A DNA stretch of 64,000 nucleotides from Silene latifolia (taxonomy: Eukaryota; Streptophyta; Magnoliopsida; Caryophyllales; Caryophyllaceae): contig NC_133526.1 of NCBI RefSeq assembly GCF_048544455.1, positions 636,001 to 700,000 on the forward strand, read 5' to 3'. Made by a program: the position numbers and the translations under genes. Under the pieces are notes generated by a model. That model was not told the origin of the DNA and searched no databases. It worked only from the letters and a program-made list of their open reading frames with translations. Position 1 is the first letter of the stretch, and each line of letters starts with the position of its first letter. Shown here piece by piece: positions 34,371-46,240 of the stretch.

Positions 34371-34539
34371 GTAGACATCGAGAACGCGAAAAGCATCACT
34401 GAGACCGTCGGCATGGTGGGTAACATAGAGACCGAGACAACGTGGATGACTCCGATAATGAGATACAAACTTACGGTGTGAGTTGCTTGAGGGCCGCAAT
34501 CCTCGGCCAAAATAAAAAGGATCGCCGCCAGGTACCTGT

Positions 34540-35675
34540 TGTTCGAAGGAGAACTGTACAGAAGATCCGTAATAAGACCACTCTTGAAGTGTGTCGGTCC
34601 GGCCGACGCAGAGCTGATACTGACAGAAATCCACGAAGGCATCTGTGGACATCACATGGGGGCAAGAACACTAGCCCACAAAGCTCTCCGAGCTGGCTAC
34701 TTCTGGCCCACCATGCTTCAAGATTCAGAACGAAGACCAAGAAGTGCACGAACTGTCAAATGCACGCCCCGGTGATACACGCTCCCTCCAGGGACCTACA
34801 ACCGGTGCTTAGTCCCCTTCCTTTCGCACAGTGGGGGATGGACGTGCTAGGGCCATTCCCAACGGCCTCCGGGGGAAGGAAGTTCTTAATCGTCGCCGTT
34901 GACTACTTCACCAAATGGGTTGAGGCCGTAGCAGTACCAGCGAAGACCACAAACGCCGTCGAAAGGTAATGGGAAAACGCGTCATAACCCGCCTTGATTA
35001 CCCCAAGTTATGGTATTCGACCACGGCCGCGAGTTTTGGAGCGACCTGATAATGAACTGGTTAGAGGAGCTTGGCATCAAGTTTGCGTATTCCTCCGTCT
35101 GCCACCCGCAGAGTAACGGGCAGGCGGAGGCAGCCAATAAAACCATCCTCAACGGTTTGAAAAGGACGGTTGAAGATCTTAAGGGAAGGTGGGCCGATGA
35201 GCTACCCGGCGTCCTGTGGTCCCTTCGAACCACAGAGAAAGAAGCAACAGGATACACCCCCTTCCATCTAGTCTACGGCTCCGAAGCGGTCTTGCCGATC
35301 GAAGCGACGGTGCCGACCTTCCGAACGGCCACTTTTGACCCAGCTGAAAACGAGGAAGGCCTTAGAGCTTCCCTTGACCTGGTCGAAGAAAGCCGAGACA
35401 CGGCACGCCTCAACTTGGCCGTATATCAGAGTCGGATGAAGAGAGCCTACAACCGAAGAGTCCACAAAAGGGACTTAAAAGTAGGAGACCTAGTCCTAAG
35501 GAAGTCGGCCGCCACCAACAAAGGAAATATTCATGGCAAACTGACGGCCAACTGGGAAGGCCCCTACAAAGTAATCGAAGAGATAGGGCCGGGTACATAC
35601 CGGCTGACAGACATGGGAGGTGTGCCTCTGATGAGCCATTGGAACACCGATAACTTGAGAAAATACTTTGTATAG
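34540..35675 (+). pseudogene. Tat element integrase region
   Basis: The zinc-binding part has EIHEGICGHHMGARTL and a later C-x2-C (CTNCQMHAP). The catalytic core has MDVLGPFP, FTKWVEAVAV, FDHGREFWSD and HPQSNGQAEAANKTI. The C-terminal part has KVGDLVLRKSAA and NWEGPYKV. Ends with NTDNLRKYFV. Confidence 0.9.
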
Positions 35676-36273
35676 CGGCGGAGGTGTCCGAACACATTGT
35701 GGACACCCCAACGCACGATGATAACAAGCAAGTAAATCGCCCAAGTTCTCCATCAGTATCTGCCCCCTCCACAATTTGCCACTAGACAGAAACTCGAAGG
35801 GAGGAATTGCTATCGAAGCCGCAACCCCGATTACCTCGGCCAAAACCGAGAGCGACGGGGAACACGTCGGCCGGTACGCTAAAAAGAGACGTATGCTCAG
35901 TGCAATTGAGACGCCAATCTAGCGGTCAATATGCCTACACAGTTACAAATGTAAAAACGAAGGCACTTAGTTGATGACACAAGGAAAGTAAAGGATCGTG
36001 ATCGGAGTCCCGGCCAAGCCAAGGACCAAATAGACAAAACTTTATTGAAAACGATTGCGAGGAGAGTACAAACGACGGCCGTCCCCATGAGGATTGCCTA
36101 AACTCTACCTACCACGGCTTTACAGAAAGCAAGGAAACAGAAAAACAAAAGGGTACAGACTTGAAATTTGAAGCGCCAAAAGAATGGCAGGGAGAGAAGG
36201 CTCAATAATTGGCCCCCGAACAGCTAAAGCTATCCGAGACGCCGGGTGAGTCCGGTGACGACCGCCCGTCTCC
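35676..36273 (+). other. Tat element 3' spacer after integrase
   Basis: No domain on the plus strand. It separates integrase from the antisense ORF, whose C-terminal end faces it. Confidence 0.6.
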
Positions 36274-38700
36274 CTATGCCTGATGCTCCCCTCCGTCAGC
36301 AGCGACAGCATCATCGGTGGCCGGCTTTGTGGAAGGCTGAGCATCTTCAGGCAACTTCAGCCTCTCATCCTCCTTCACTTTCGCATCACAGGCCGCCTTG
36401 GCCTTCTCAGTAGCCGCTGCCTCCTCAGCATCAGCCATTTCGTCCAAAAGTGCATCAAATTTATCCCACGGGAAAGAGCCCTCGGGGACGAGTCTTCTTA
36501 TCGCCTCCCTGGTCGCCTTCTCGGCCTGGTCCCTAAACTGGACGCACATTTTAGGGAGGAGATCATCCTGAAGCATCTCAATATCCTTCTCTTTCTGAGC
36601 AAGGATAGCCTGCGTGTCCCTGAGCACCTCCGCCTGCTTCTGGAACCGATCCTCCCACTCGTCCCTCTTGGCAACCACAAAAGTAGGCACCTTTATACCT
36701 ATTTCGCTCCTCCATCATCTTGGCCGTGGCGCCATCAGCCTCCTCAACCTTGGCCCTTTCGGCCCTCAGCAGCTTCTCAGCTTCCTCTGCACGCCCCCTT
36801 GCAGCAAGAAGATCCAACTTAGCCTTCCCGGCTTCCCCCTCGCGCGGAGAGATCAAGCTTGAGCCTTGTAATCAACGGCCCCGGTTCGACCGTCGCCTTT
36901 TCTTGCTCCACGATGAGGGAGGCGGCTTGACGGCTCCATCTCCCCAACCTCCTATATATTTCCTCACCCTCCGCCACGAGTTCGGTGGGGGTAACCTTCC
37001 GGGGTGAGGAGTCCACGATGACATTTCGGTCACCCACCTTCTCAGTCGCCTTCTCAGTCGCTTCCTGTTGCTCGTTCGGTGAGGACGGCGGCCTCCGACG
37101 ATGGAACCGCAAAAAAATCACGGAGGGCATCCATGTCACCGTGCATTGCCACGTCGAAAAGCCTATCGTCAGGAACGCCCAACGAGCCGGCTAAATCCGA
37201 ACCACAAGTTAAATCCGTACCAGTTCGAACCCTCTTAGCTGAAGGGCTGGTGGAAGCAGGCCCTTCCACGGCAACGGTGGAAGCAGACGGTGGATCTTTC
37301 CTCTTCTTCGGAGAAGGGGCCTTAGCAACGGTCACCTCTCCCTCGAAAATGTTGATCACCTCCACACGGTCCTTCGCGACCACGGGGTCGGAGAGGAGTT
37401 GCCACCGATGCGGCCGCCGACTTGGACGCCGCCTTCTTTGATCTTCTCAAAGACGTTGCCAAGAACCCGTGCTTGAGCGTCTCGGATCAACGCCTTTGTC
37501 TGTCTTTCCATGACTTCGTTAGGAGACAGTCGGCGATCACGTGCTTCAGCCGTAGGATGCCGGATGAGAACCTTTCCGTCCTTATCAAGCCCAAGCCTCT
37601 CCAAGTCCTTCTCTGACAGGTCCTGACCAAATCGATCTGCAAAGAACCAAACAAGAGTTATATGAAAGAAGTAATAAAGCTCCAAACAGGAGCATAACAA
37701 GTAAAGGTGGGCCTCACACCGACCCTACTCACCACGGCTGAGGGCCGGTATGAGGCCGACGCGCGGCAGAGCATCTCGTCCCGAAGAATAATCCGAGTCG
37801 GGGCGCCCATCCCTCCTCGGATCAAATAGCTGCATTGCCCGCTTCTCACCCGCCGTAAGGGGGACAAAAGAAGCGTCCATCTTAACCTTGCTACCCCGGG
37901 AGACGTGTTTCTCATACTCTTCCCGGGTCTCACACCGCAAATGAACGGGGCCCTGGAAAGACCTCGGCAACGGGTAGTCCTCCCAAGACCGGACGTACAC
38001 CCATCGCCCCCCAATCTTTGCGGGAAGTAAGTTTGTTTACGGAGACATATCCAGGCTCCGTCCGGACGCCGTACCACCCCACCTTTCGGGAGATCGACGG
38101 CCGAAGACTATGAAGTCGGCGGAATAGGTTGACCGTAGGGACCTCCCCTTTAAAAAGGCAGAGCCACACAAAGCCGATTATCGTCCTCATGGCCAACGGA
38201 TGTAGTTGGGCCACGGCAAGGTTCATAGCTTTGATGATGGCCACAACATGCTCGTTCAAAGGAAACCGGAGCCCGTACTCCAAATGCTTAAGGTACACGC
38301 CGATATGGCCCGGGGGAGGGCAACAGACCACTCGACCCTCCTCCGGGATAACGATTTTATATCCCTCACCGAAGAAGAAATGATCTCCGAACAGGGTCCC
38401 TCCGGAACTACTAGCGAATTTATTCGTCCAAACACGGTCGAGGCCAGTCGTGCAGGCCTCGCCATGACTCGGAACAGTCATCCTCCCACCATCGACGGGA
38501 GCCCCATCACCGTGATCAACATCAACATCATCCTCATCCTCCAACTCCCCCAGGAGGGGCAGGTCATCTACGGGAGAAGGAGGCCTAGGACCCCCTAACC
38601 TTAGCGGGATGGCCTCTAAAATCTCCTCCTCGTCAAGACGCGACGGGGAACCCCCCGGCGCGGAAGTGCTAGCCCCGGCATCATTAGCAGACATGTTCAC
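36274..38700 (-). pseudogene. Antisense ORF of the Tat element (gypsy-type transposon domain)
   Basis: On the strand opposite to pol, a reading region starts MNMSANDAGAST at 38700 with an acidic stretch (LEDEDDVDVDHGDG). It then carries a segment RFPLNEHVVAIIKAMNLAVA and MRTIIGFVWLCLFKGE that looks like the 'putative gypsy type transposon' domain. A charged, probably coiled-coil C-terminal half follows (KRDEWEDRFQKQAEVLRD). A plausible intron is 37637-37732 (donor GTGAGT, acceptor TTTGCAG). Antisense ORFs in this position are known in Retand/Tat elements. Interrupted by several lesions. Confidence 0.75.
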
Positions 38701-38884
38701 AACAAATTACTAGCAAAGAAAAGAAAAATTCGTTTGTTTACCTTCAAAGGAAAAAGTGCTAGCCGGATCAAAAACTCTGAAGATTGGAAGAAAAAAAAAG
38801 AAGCCCTTCAGTTTAGCAAGACGAAAATTTTGAAGAAAATTTGAGAAAATGAAATTAGTGACCAAAATCACGAAAAAACTGCCT

Positions 38885-38892
38885 TATTTATA
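38885..38892 (-). promoter_or_regulatory. TATA box upstream of the antisense ORF
   Basis: Minus-strand TATAAATA within TTCCCTATAAATAAGGC, about 185 bases before the ATG at 38700; suggests its own promoter. Confidence 0.5.
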
Positions 38893-39242
38893 GGGAAAAA
38901 GCCCACAATGAAGGGCCAATCAGAGCACAGCCCATGAAGCAACAGCCAATCAACGAGCAAACACGTGTCGAGCATGCGACCACGGAATGTCAATCATCGC
39001 AACAGTTAAACGTCAATCAATGCAACAGTGACCAAGCGTCTTCAACACGCCCGTTCACATCCCTTCAACTATTCATCTTCCTCAACAAATTCCTAGGTAT
39101 CCGGTCTCCGCCGCCACCCGATCAACCAAGCTAGGAAGCACGGCCGGGGGCAATGAAAATCAACCGCACTCTCGGCCTTGGTCACGGCCCGCGTCATATT
39201 CTTTTCCACATCGAGTGCCCTTTACGCATCCATGTGGAGGGG

Positions 39243-39292
39243 GGATATGGTATACGGCACGGCCTAGGATATGGTATACGGCACGGCCTAGC
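39243..39292. repeat. Short tandem repeat in the Tat 3' region
   Basis: ATATGGTATACGGCACGGCC occurs twice in tandem, period 25. Retand elements are known for tandem repeats in the 3' region; here there are only two units. Confidence 0.85.
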
Positions 39293-39403
39293 AAGAGCCA
39301 CGCCGATGCACAAGAAGAAGCCGATGCAGAAAATTTCTAAAAATTACCTGTGCAGAATACATGCTCAACGTACATCGGAGCCCATACCACGGTATAGACT
39401 ACG

Positions 39404-39415
39404 CTGGGGGCAAAT
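39404..39415 (+). other. Tat element polypurine tract
   Basis: TGGGGGCAAAT directly before the 3' LTR at 39416. Confidence 0.65.
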
Positions 39416-40018
39416 TGATGGGGCATATTCTGCACCGCTGACCAAGTCAACACACTGAGCAAGGTCAAAGATATCCACAGCAAGTCAACGACTTAGATAG
39501 CCTAGCCGATGCATCCCATCGGCTCCACTGGTCTCGGCGTGACAACCTCCGCCCGGGCACACATCCGCGTACTCATATCCAAGACCCCTCGGCGGCGAGT
39601 CAACATTGTCCGCCGGCCTGCCATAGGTCCCTCGGCCGAGGGGTAGATCAGTCTTTCCACCTGCTAGCCACTTGGCCACTTGGCCACTACGTGACAAAAG
39701 GTGAAAGTCTATAAATACTCCTCAACCTTCATTGAGGAAAGGATCCCACAATTATAACCTAAATACACTATTCATCTGGTAATATCTCCCTTATCTCTCT
39801 ACAATATATACCTAGCCAGGTTACACAGCTTGATCCTTTAAGTTTACTGACTTGAGCGTCGGAGTGAGTACGCTTGGCACACAGCCAAGCCCTCAGTTCG
39901 TTCATTGTTGCAGGGGAGGCCGCGAGGGACGATAGAAGCAAGAAGGATTCAACTCAAGACATTATTCTACGAGCCACGGGTGGTAACTAATCACTGCTCT
40001 GGAATTATACCCGGAACA
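39416..40018 (+). repeat. Tat element 3' LTR (603 bp)
   Basis: Near-identical to the 5' LTR except in one patch near 39520-39560, where it is slightly shorter. Confidence 0.93.
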
Positions 40019-40316
40019 ATATTAAAGTAAAGTGGTAACATATGCAAATAGTATCAAATATGCTGGCTTTGTAAAATATTGAACTGAAGTTGTTGATGCG
40101 GAAATAGGTGACATTAAATAATGAGATGGAAACATGTGAACTAAAGTTTTGACATACTGAACAAAATTGGTAACATATTAAACATAATGTAACATATTTT
40201 GGATTTTATAACAAATTTAACTTAAAGGGTAACATACTGTATAAGTAAGTTTACATATTCAACCAATTAATAGTAGTTATATCTATGAAAATGTTGACAC
40301 AAAATGATAAAATGTT

Positions 40317-40812
40317 ACCAATTATATAAGAAGACCAATAATTCTTAATGTGGTTGCAAATAATACAAATGAGATACATAAATCGAAGACTTATTTTGGT
40401 GTAATATGTGCCCACTAAAAACATATATGAAATCATTTTAAATTTATAAGCTTGTAATCTGAAGAAATAGTTGTATATATGGCAAAGATGTTTCCATGGA
40501 AGCGTAGTATGTTACCAATTATATAAAAAGTTACATAATTTTTAATGTGGTTACAAACAGTGCAAATGAGATTACATAATGGGAAGATTAATTTTGGTGT
40601 AATATATGTCACTAACAACATATATGAGATTATTTCAAATTTATTAAATTGTGATGTGAACAAGTAATTATATGTATGACAAAGATGTTTCTACATATTC
40701 ATATTATGTCACCAATTATACAAAAGGTCAAATAATTGTTAATGTGGTTACAAATTGTGCAAATGAGAGTACATAAATGAAGGATTAATTTTGGTGTAAT
40801 GTGTGCCTATTG
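40317..40812. repeat. 197-bp tandem repeat in the Mutator-like element
   Basis: Units start ACCAATTATA at 40317, 40514 and 40711, so the period is exactly 197 twice. The third unit is partial, and a remnant of a unit precedes the first. Units are AT-rich with conserved TTAATGTGGTTACAAA and TTTTGGTGTAAT text. Confidence 0.9.
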
Positions 40813-41918
40813 TCGTTTTTTAAAATCACTTTGAAGGAAATAAGATATGTGCTTGAGGGTGTGTCTTATACAGATCGAACAAGAGCTTTGTTTTGTTAAT
40901 CTTCAACTCAACTATTTACTTCAAAACTTCAATACCTGCACAAATTGTAATGGTCACAATATAATGAAAACTCCAGACATTTATATAAATGATGATTAAA
41001 CAATATATATTATCACAAACATATCATCAAAGTTCTCTCATCCCACTAATTATTTTATATTATTCTTAACACTAAAAAAATTTGCAGCAATGACCACCTC
41101 TATTATTGATAATTACCTTGAACAAAAGATACAAAAATTAAGAAAACTAATGAAATTATTGTAAAAACCCTTCTAACGAAAAAAATAGATCTATATGTCT
41201 ATTTATGTGAATACCCCCACGAAGATCAATTTCAAAATAAGTTTTGTCAAACAAAATTAAAAATATCAATCAAAAACCCAAGTTTATAAGAACCCTAAAT
41301 TCTAAAACATCAAAATTTACAAATCAAAGACATTTATAGTGAAAGTAATAGTAAAATAAGAGAATACATGTTACCTTATAAGCTTTAAATGAACTATATA
41401 ATGAGGAAAATATGTTACATCTACTAAATGATGAAGATTATGACCAATAAGTTGGTAGATAAATAATAAAATTTGAAAAACTTGGGTATTTAATTTGGTG
41501 TTTATTGTGGATTGTGCCTTAAACAGCAAATCGGATGAAAGACGAAAGCTTTGTTTTAAGGTTAAAGATGATGAGTGTTAAGATAATTAAAATGAGGGAT
41601 TGAGTGTTATAATTGTAGATGAAAATTGATTTTTGATCTATGAAAATGGAGAATTTGAGTATTGTAGAGGAAGAAATGAGGAGTTGCAGTAGGTTTAGGG
41701 TAGAAAGAGTAGATTATTGGGTTGTACTTTTTGCTATTATTATATTAAAACCTCAAATCATGAAATCTTACACACACCAAGTCTTATGCAGCTCATTAAT
41801 TATTTGTCCCCCATTTGCAAATCCGGACGCTTTGTTTAAGGTAATATGGGTGGGTTTGACCCGTCTTATTATTTCAGACGGATCGGCCGGTCTGAAATAA
41901 GAATTGGTGTCTTTTCAG

Positions 41919-42401
41919 CCATGTGTGTTTGATTTAATTGAGCTGATCCGACTAACCTCCTTTTTTGTTTATAAAAAGTTGAAAATTTTACTTTTGTCCC
42001 ATAAATATTTTCTAAAGTGAGAATCGTAGAGCGAAAATAAATCACTACTCTAACTATTTTCCTCCGCTTTTCTTTTTTCAAACTCAATTTATTAACAAAA
42101 AAAGGGTCCTCGGACTTATTATGTTTTTGGTGTCCAAAATATTTCATGCATGAATCCTAACAGCGGGTGGATGTTCCAACTTCAAAGTCTTCAAGTGACG
42201 GTTCGTTACAAGTCTTACAACTTACAAGTATCTCAAAGTCTCCTTCTATCTTATTTCCTTGTATATTGTAGGAAAATCGTTATACATCTATCAAACAAGG
42301 AGCTGCTTCTTTAACAAGTACACAGGCCACTTGTTGTTAGGATTTGATCGGGTAGTACTAAATTGCAGTACCATCATACTCGATCACGTAAATTATTTTT
42401 A
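41919..42401. other. Shared non-coding DNA before the 524-bp element (unit 1)
   Basis: Colinear with 57908-58390. No gene seen. Confidence 0.5.
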
Positions 42402-42925
42402 GGGTTTTTTTTGTCAAAAACTATCTTATATTTAGGGGTATTTGTAAAAAGACTACCTTATATTATTATTTTTGTTTTCTACTACCTTTGTTTTCTTTAT
42501 TCTTGGTCAATAACTACCTACGCTAAGAATCTAGACAAATTTGGTCAGTTTGTCGACTTAAACCCATCTCCCTTGAGTCTTTTATGTTTTAATCTTGCTT
42601 AGGCGTTATTTTGGGAAGTCGTAATGTACTTACGGTTAACTTTAGTAGATGTTCGTAGTTATTATTGAAATGTCAAAACATAAATTTTGCTTATGTGAAG
42701 TTAAATTGTGGGTTGGACGCAGTTGGTCATTGTTGTTTGATGTTAACAAAGTCATGTGAGATAGGTTAATGTTGCCAAATCGGCCAAATCTCGCCATATT
42801 TTCATCAGAGGTAGTTTTTAACCAAAAAAAAGAGAAAACAAAGGTAGTATAAAGCAAGAAAAATAACATAAGGTAGTATTTTTACAAATACCCATAAATA
42901 TAAGGTAATTTTTAACAAAAAACCC
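42402..42925. mobile_element. Mutator-type MITE, 524 bp (unit 1)
   Basis: 9-bp TSD TTATTTTTA on both sides (42393-42401, 42926-42934). Inverted ends of about 100 bp: GGGTTTTTTTTGTCAAAAAC... at left, and the complement of TTAACAAAAAACCC at right, with mirrored CTACCTTTGTTTTC / GAAAACAAAGGTAG. The same insertion is in unit 2, so it predates the duplication. Confidence 0.88.
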
Positions 42926-43361
42926 TTATTTTTATATTTTTCCCACTTTTTTTTTATATTTTTCCCATTGTCAAAATTATATCTATAAATATGAGAGAAA
43001 TATAACTTACAAAGAATAACACAATAAATAAACAACTTAAAGTGTAAATTAAAATTCCAATATAAGTACTCCGTACATTAATACAAACAGAATGAAATCA
43101 TAATAAAGAGACTGAAATCCCAATAATACTTGGAAGCCTTTCAGTCTCCTAAATAGATGCTATATTATTCAATATTAATAATACGCATCGTGTCATCGTC
43201 TTTGATTATCCTAAAGGTGAAGGCCAATTCGAAGGTTGGTCTCACATGTAAGTCCTATACCCTAATAGTAATATTGCATTACCACTTTTATTATGTACAA
43301 GGAACCTGCCCAAGATTTCTCTTGTAACAATTGTATTGCCTATATAATCAGTATGTATATA

Positions 43362-43570
43362 CTCCCTCTGTCCCGGTCATTTGTTGTCCTTTTTCATTTT
43401 AGGGTGTCTCAGTCATTTGTTGTCCTTTCTATTTTAAGAATGAATTTGATGAGTAATTTGATCATTCACATTCAATTTATTCGACATGTCATTCAGTAAT
43501 TGGCCAATTCCCTCTTTCCTTGGTCTTTGCGCCAAAACCAAAGGACAACAAATGACCGGGACGGAGGGAG
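43362..43570. mobile_element. Stowaway-like MITE, 209 bp, unit 1 only
   Basis: TA on both sides; ends CTCCCTCTGTCCCGGTCATT and its inverted complement. Unit 2 lacks it at this site (GTATATAATGTATA). Confidence 0.9.
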
Positions 43571-43645
43571 TATAATGTATATAATCAGATTAGTTAATTA
43601 TTATGATTAGGAGATGATAATAATATGATCACCACTGTGTTAATA

Positions 43646-44194
43646 TCACTTGCACATGTCAATTTGGCAGGCCGAGTTGGACGACGAAGCAAATTCCGAT
43701 CCTGCCCCTATGTCTTGCTTATTGGAGCTAGGGCTAACCATCATGCTCATATGCTCGGACACGGGAAACATCGGTGCATTTGAGTAATTTGACTCCTTAT
43801 TGTTACTACCATGGCTAAGTTGAGAAGCAACAAATAAACTTGTCAAGCACCCTCCAATCAGTGACTTGGTCATCGTCGTTGACTTGATGGGATCCACAAT
43901 AATCGTTACCAAATATTGAATCCAATTGTTGTTGATTAATCATTTGTTCTTGAGTAACTAACTTGAGGTGAGGACTGCATGCATATTGGCATGTAATCCA
44001 TACGTAGGCGCATTGAGCTACAATTCGCGGTAGATGGGGGTATTTATTTTAGGACTTTCATCCTTGGAGAGTCCATATTATCTGGCATGAATGAGGCTTG
44101 ATCGTCGTACCAACATGCATGGGGAATCCTCGAACCTGCGAACTGTTGTCAATCGTCGTTTCTTGAACACTCTGCATACTACCCATCCTTCTTC
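43646..44194 (-). pseudogene. NAC transcription factor exon 3 remnant (NST/SND-like), unit 1
   Basis: Behind an acceptor-like TTCATCAG the sequence reads EEGWVVCRVFKKR, the last conserved block (E) of the NAC DNA-binding domain and the usual start of NAC exon 3. Farther on are WYDDQASFMPDNMDSPR, VTDWRVLDKF, VASQLSHGSN and the C-terminus ACQIDMCK, a layout of NST/SND-type secondary-wall NAC factors. These blocks lie in different frames, so the exon carries at least two frameshifts and a premature stop. Exons 1-2 with blocks A-D are absent. The last tryptophan of unit 2 (CQIDMWK) is cysteine here. Non-functional remnant. Confidence 0.8.
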
Positions 44195-44269
44195 CTGATG
44201 AAGTTCAAAGTATATGTCAGTTTATAGACGTTGTCACTTTTGTCCGTACATATACTTCCACTATTTTTT

Positions 44270-44893
44270 GGTAGAATGTAAGCTTATAATTGGCAAAGTA
44301 TCTCTCCAATACTTTGCTTCTCAGTGGATATTCAAGTGGTGTACAACACTACTTGAATAAAAACCGCATCGTTCACACTCACTACTGAGTAATCGAGTAG
44401 GTAGTTCAAAAAATGTTTATAAACTCCAAAACGACAATATTACTTTGATAAAATAACCTATAAAATATATAATAATAATAAGTGCCTCTTTATAATATTT
44501 AGCATCGGACTCCAAATTTCATAAGCCAACTTTCTGTAAATTACATGATATCATCTATAATTTTTTTTGTAATCGTTTTTATACATTCAAAATTCTTAAA
44601 AAATATCATAACTCGTTGATGAAAATCAAAATTTTAGAAGAATTAAGACTTGACTAAATAAAATTAAACTTACCTGAACTTGGCTCCTCTTTCGATGTTC
44701 AAATGATGAACGATGCTACTAGAATACCGCTCACACTCCCTTTTGAGTTTATAAGTGGGTAAATCAAAAAACATTTTTGTAGCCGTGAGTGCGTTAGTCA
44801 TCACTCTATCTCTGATTCCATGGTTGGTGATCTTGGAATTACATAAATTTAAAACAAACAAAAAACAAATTATTAGATTAAACATAATCTATT

Positions 44894-44936
<43 letters not shown>

Positions 44937-45199
44937 TGTCAAGAAACAATCTATAAGAAGAAAATTTGGGAAGAAATATTTGAACATACGTAAAACATGC
45001 CATAACTTTGTGCCATCTCGACAAGTTTTTCACCAATTCTATCCTGATGTTGAGGTAAATTCATTGCTACTAGGTCAGCTGCGGATAAGTGAGACGGCGG
45101 GGGGACAAAGAAGTTATTTTCAATTCTTTCATCAGGTAGGATTACATGGTCGGCTGGAAAAACACCACCATTTGTTTGTCTGAGGTAGTCGGTTAACAT
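44270..45199 (-). pseudogene. 2-oxoglutarate/Fe(II) dioxygenase remnant B, exons 1-2 (unit 1)
   Basis: Exon 1 (45199-44990, 70 codons) starts MLTDYLRQTNGGVF and has ILPDERIENNFFVP and KLVEMAQSYGMFY, the N-terminal DIOX_N pattern, ending at a donor GTATGT. Exon 2 (44831-44674) starts ITNHGIRDRVM and has KMFFDLPTYKLKRE and YSSSIVHHLN, ending at a donor GTAAGT. Intron phases agree. At 44270-44407 a decayed copy of the exon 2 end runs into EAKYWRDTLP with a stop. The iron-binding HxD...H and RxS exon is missing, so no active enzyme can be made. Confidence 0.8.
44896..44932. repeat. (TA)n microsatellite
   Basis: A TA run lying inside the intron between the two dioxygenase exons; shorter in unit 2 (60896-60920). 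Confidence 0.9.
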
Positions 45200-46049
45200 T
45201 TTTTGGACTAGAAATTTCTTTTTACTAAATTTATGTATTTAATGAATTGCTAAATTTATGTATTTAATGGATAGTTGGATAGTTTATTTATAGGCGATGA
45301 AAACGAAGACATCAAATTGCGTAGATAGGAGGAAATTAAAGGAACCAACCTACTTGTCCTGATCGGAACGATTGGTAGGTATATAGGAGAAGGAAAGTTG
45401 GGAAGGAAAGTTAGTTGGTGTTGTGTGTACATTTTTAAATTTTTGATAGAAAATTTTAATTAAAATAATTAAATAAACGAGACGGAAGAAGTATAAATGA
45501 CCCGATCTGATATTAACCTGATGATCTGACAATTATTAAGTTTAATATTGATCAAAATAAAAGTAACTTAGTGTTTAGATTGATAGGTTTGACTAAATAA
45601 AGGAGTAACTAAATCAAACAATAGTTAATTAAAAACTAAATTTTATGGTCCAAATTGATCCGATAAAGTAACCAAAGCCCTCGATCCGACCCGATCTGAT
45701 ACATTATTTAACCCAAAATGACTCGACCGAAACCCAATTCGGCCCGAAAATATAGGTTGACCCCATATGACTCCGCTCAACCCGACCCAATTGACCCAAT
45801 TGCTATCTCTAGACCTAGTTTTTAATGAGTGGAATAAGACCCGTGTTCGTTTAAAATGAAAAATTTAACCCGTGAGAAAATGAAAATAGTGACTCATGAA
45901 GTTGATCATCGCTAAGAAGAAAGTTATTGTGTTCGTTTGTATTTTGAAAAAAAAAATGAAGAAAAGTTGACGAACTACCGACTCTAGCCATTGAACTAAA
46001 GAGAGCCGAAGTGGTTATTCGATATTTTTATGGGTGCCCGTGCCCATAG

Positions 46050-46085
<36 letters not shown>

Positions 46086-46240
46086 CGAACAACCGACTCT
46101 AGCCATTGAACTAAAATACCCTTGCTTTACTTTTCATGGAAAGCGTTCCTTTTTGCTCTCCAAACTCCCAACACTTCCTTGTAGAGTTCTAAACTTGTCA
46201 TTCCCCAAATGAATATAAACCCCCAACCCTTACTTGAAGG
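45200..46240. other. Shared non-coding DNA between dioxygenase remnants (unit 1)
   Basis: AT-rich, with GACCCGAT-type words at about 45670-45790 and a TA run at about 46052-46082. No exon 2 for remnant A was found here. Confidence 0.5.

Larger units (their letters stand above)
29228..40018 (+). mobile_element. Ty3/gypsy element of the Tat/Retand type
   Basis: LTRs at 29228-29836 and 39416-40018 are flanked by a perfect TSD ATATT (29223-29227, 40019-40023). The order is gag, protease, an extra RNase H-like segment, RT, RNase H, a second RNase H-like domain, integrase, then a long 3' region with an antisense ORF. The Tat lineage is known for a second RNase H domain and extra ORFs. The LTRs differ only in one small patch, so insertion is recent, yet the coding region is broken by roughly eight to ten lesions; it was probably copied while already defective. 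It sits inside a Mutator-like element. Confidence 0.93.
27640..41909. mobile_element. Mutator-like element (about 3.5 kb) with the Tat element nested inside
   Basis: A 9-bp TSD TCTTTTCAG lies at 27631-27639 and 41910-41918; unit 2 has it once at about 57899-57907 with nothing inserted. The ends are imperfect inverted repeats sharing AATT..TCTT...AGACC...ATCCGTCT...TAAGACGGGT, and pyrimidine-rich left text (CTCATTTCT...) is mirrored by purine-rich right text. Without the nested 10.8-kb Tat element the carrier is about 3.5 kb. No transposase was found, so it is non-autonomous. Both arms are rich in GGTAACATATT words. Confidence 0.8.

Noticed and set aside
36283-36822. Plus-strand frame of 179 codons in the Tat 3' region
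   Set aside because: It is the complement of the antisense coiled-coil ORF and shows no domain of its own.
42363-42869. Short frames with hydrophobic stretches on both strands
   Set aside because: They fall in the inverted ends of the 524-bp Mutator-type MITE and mirror each other.
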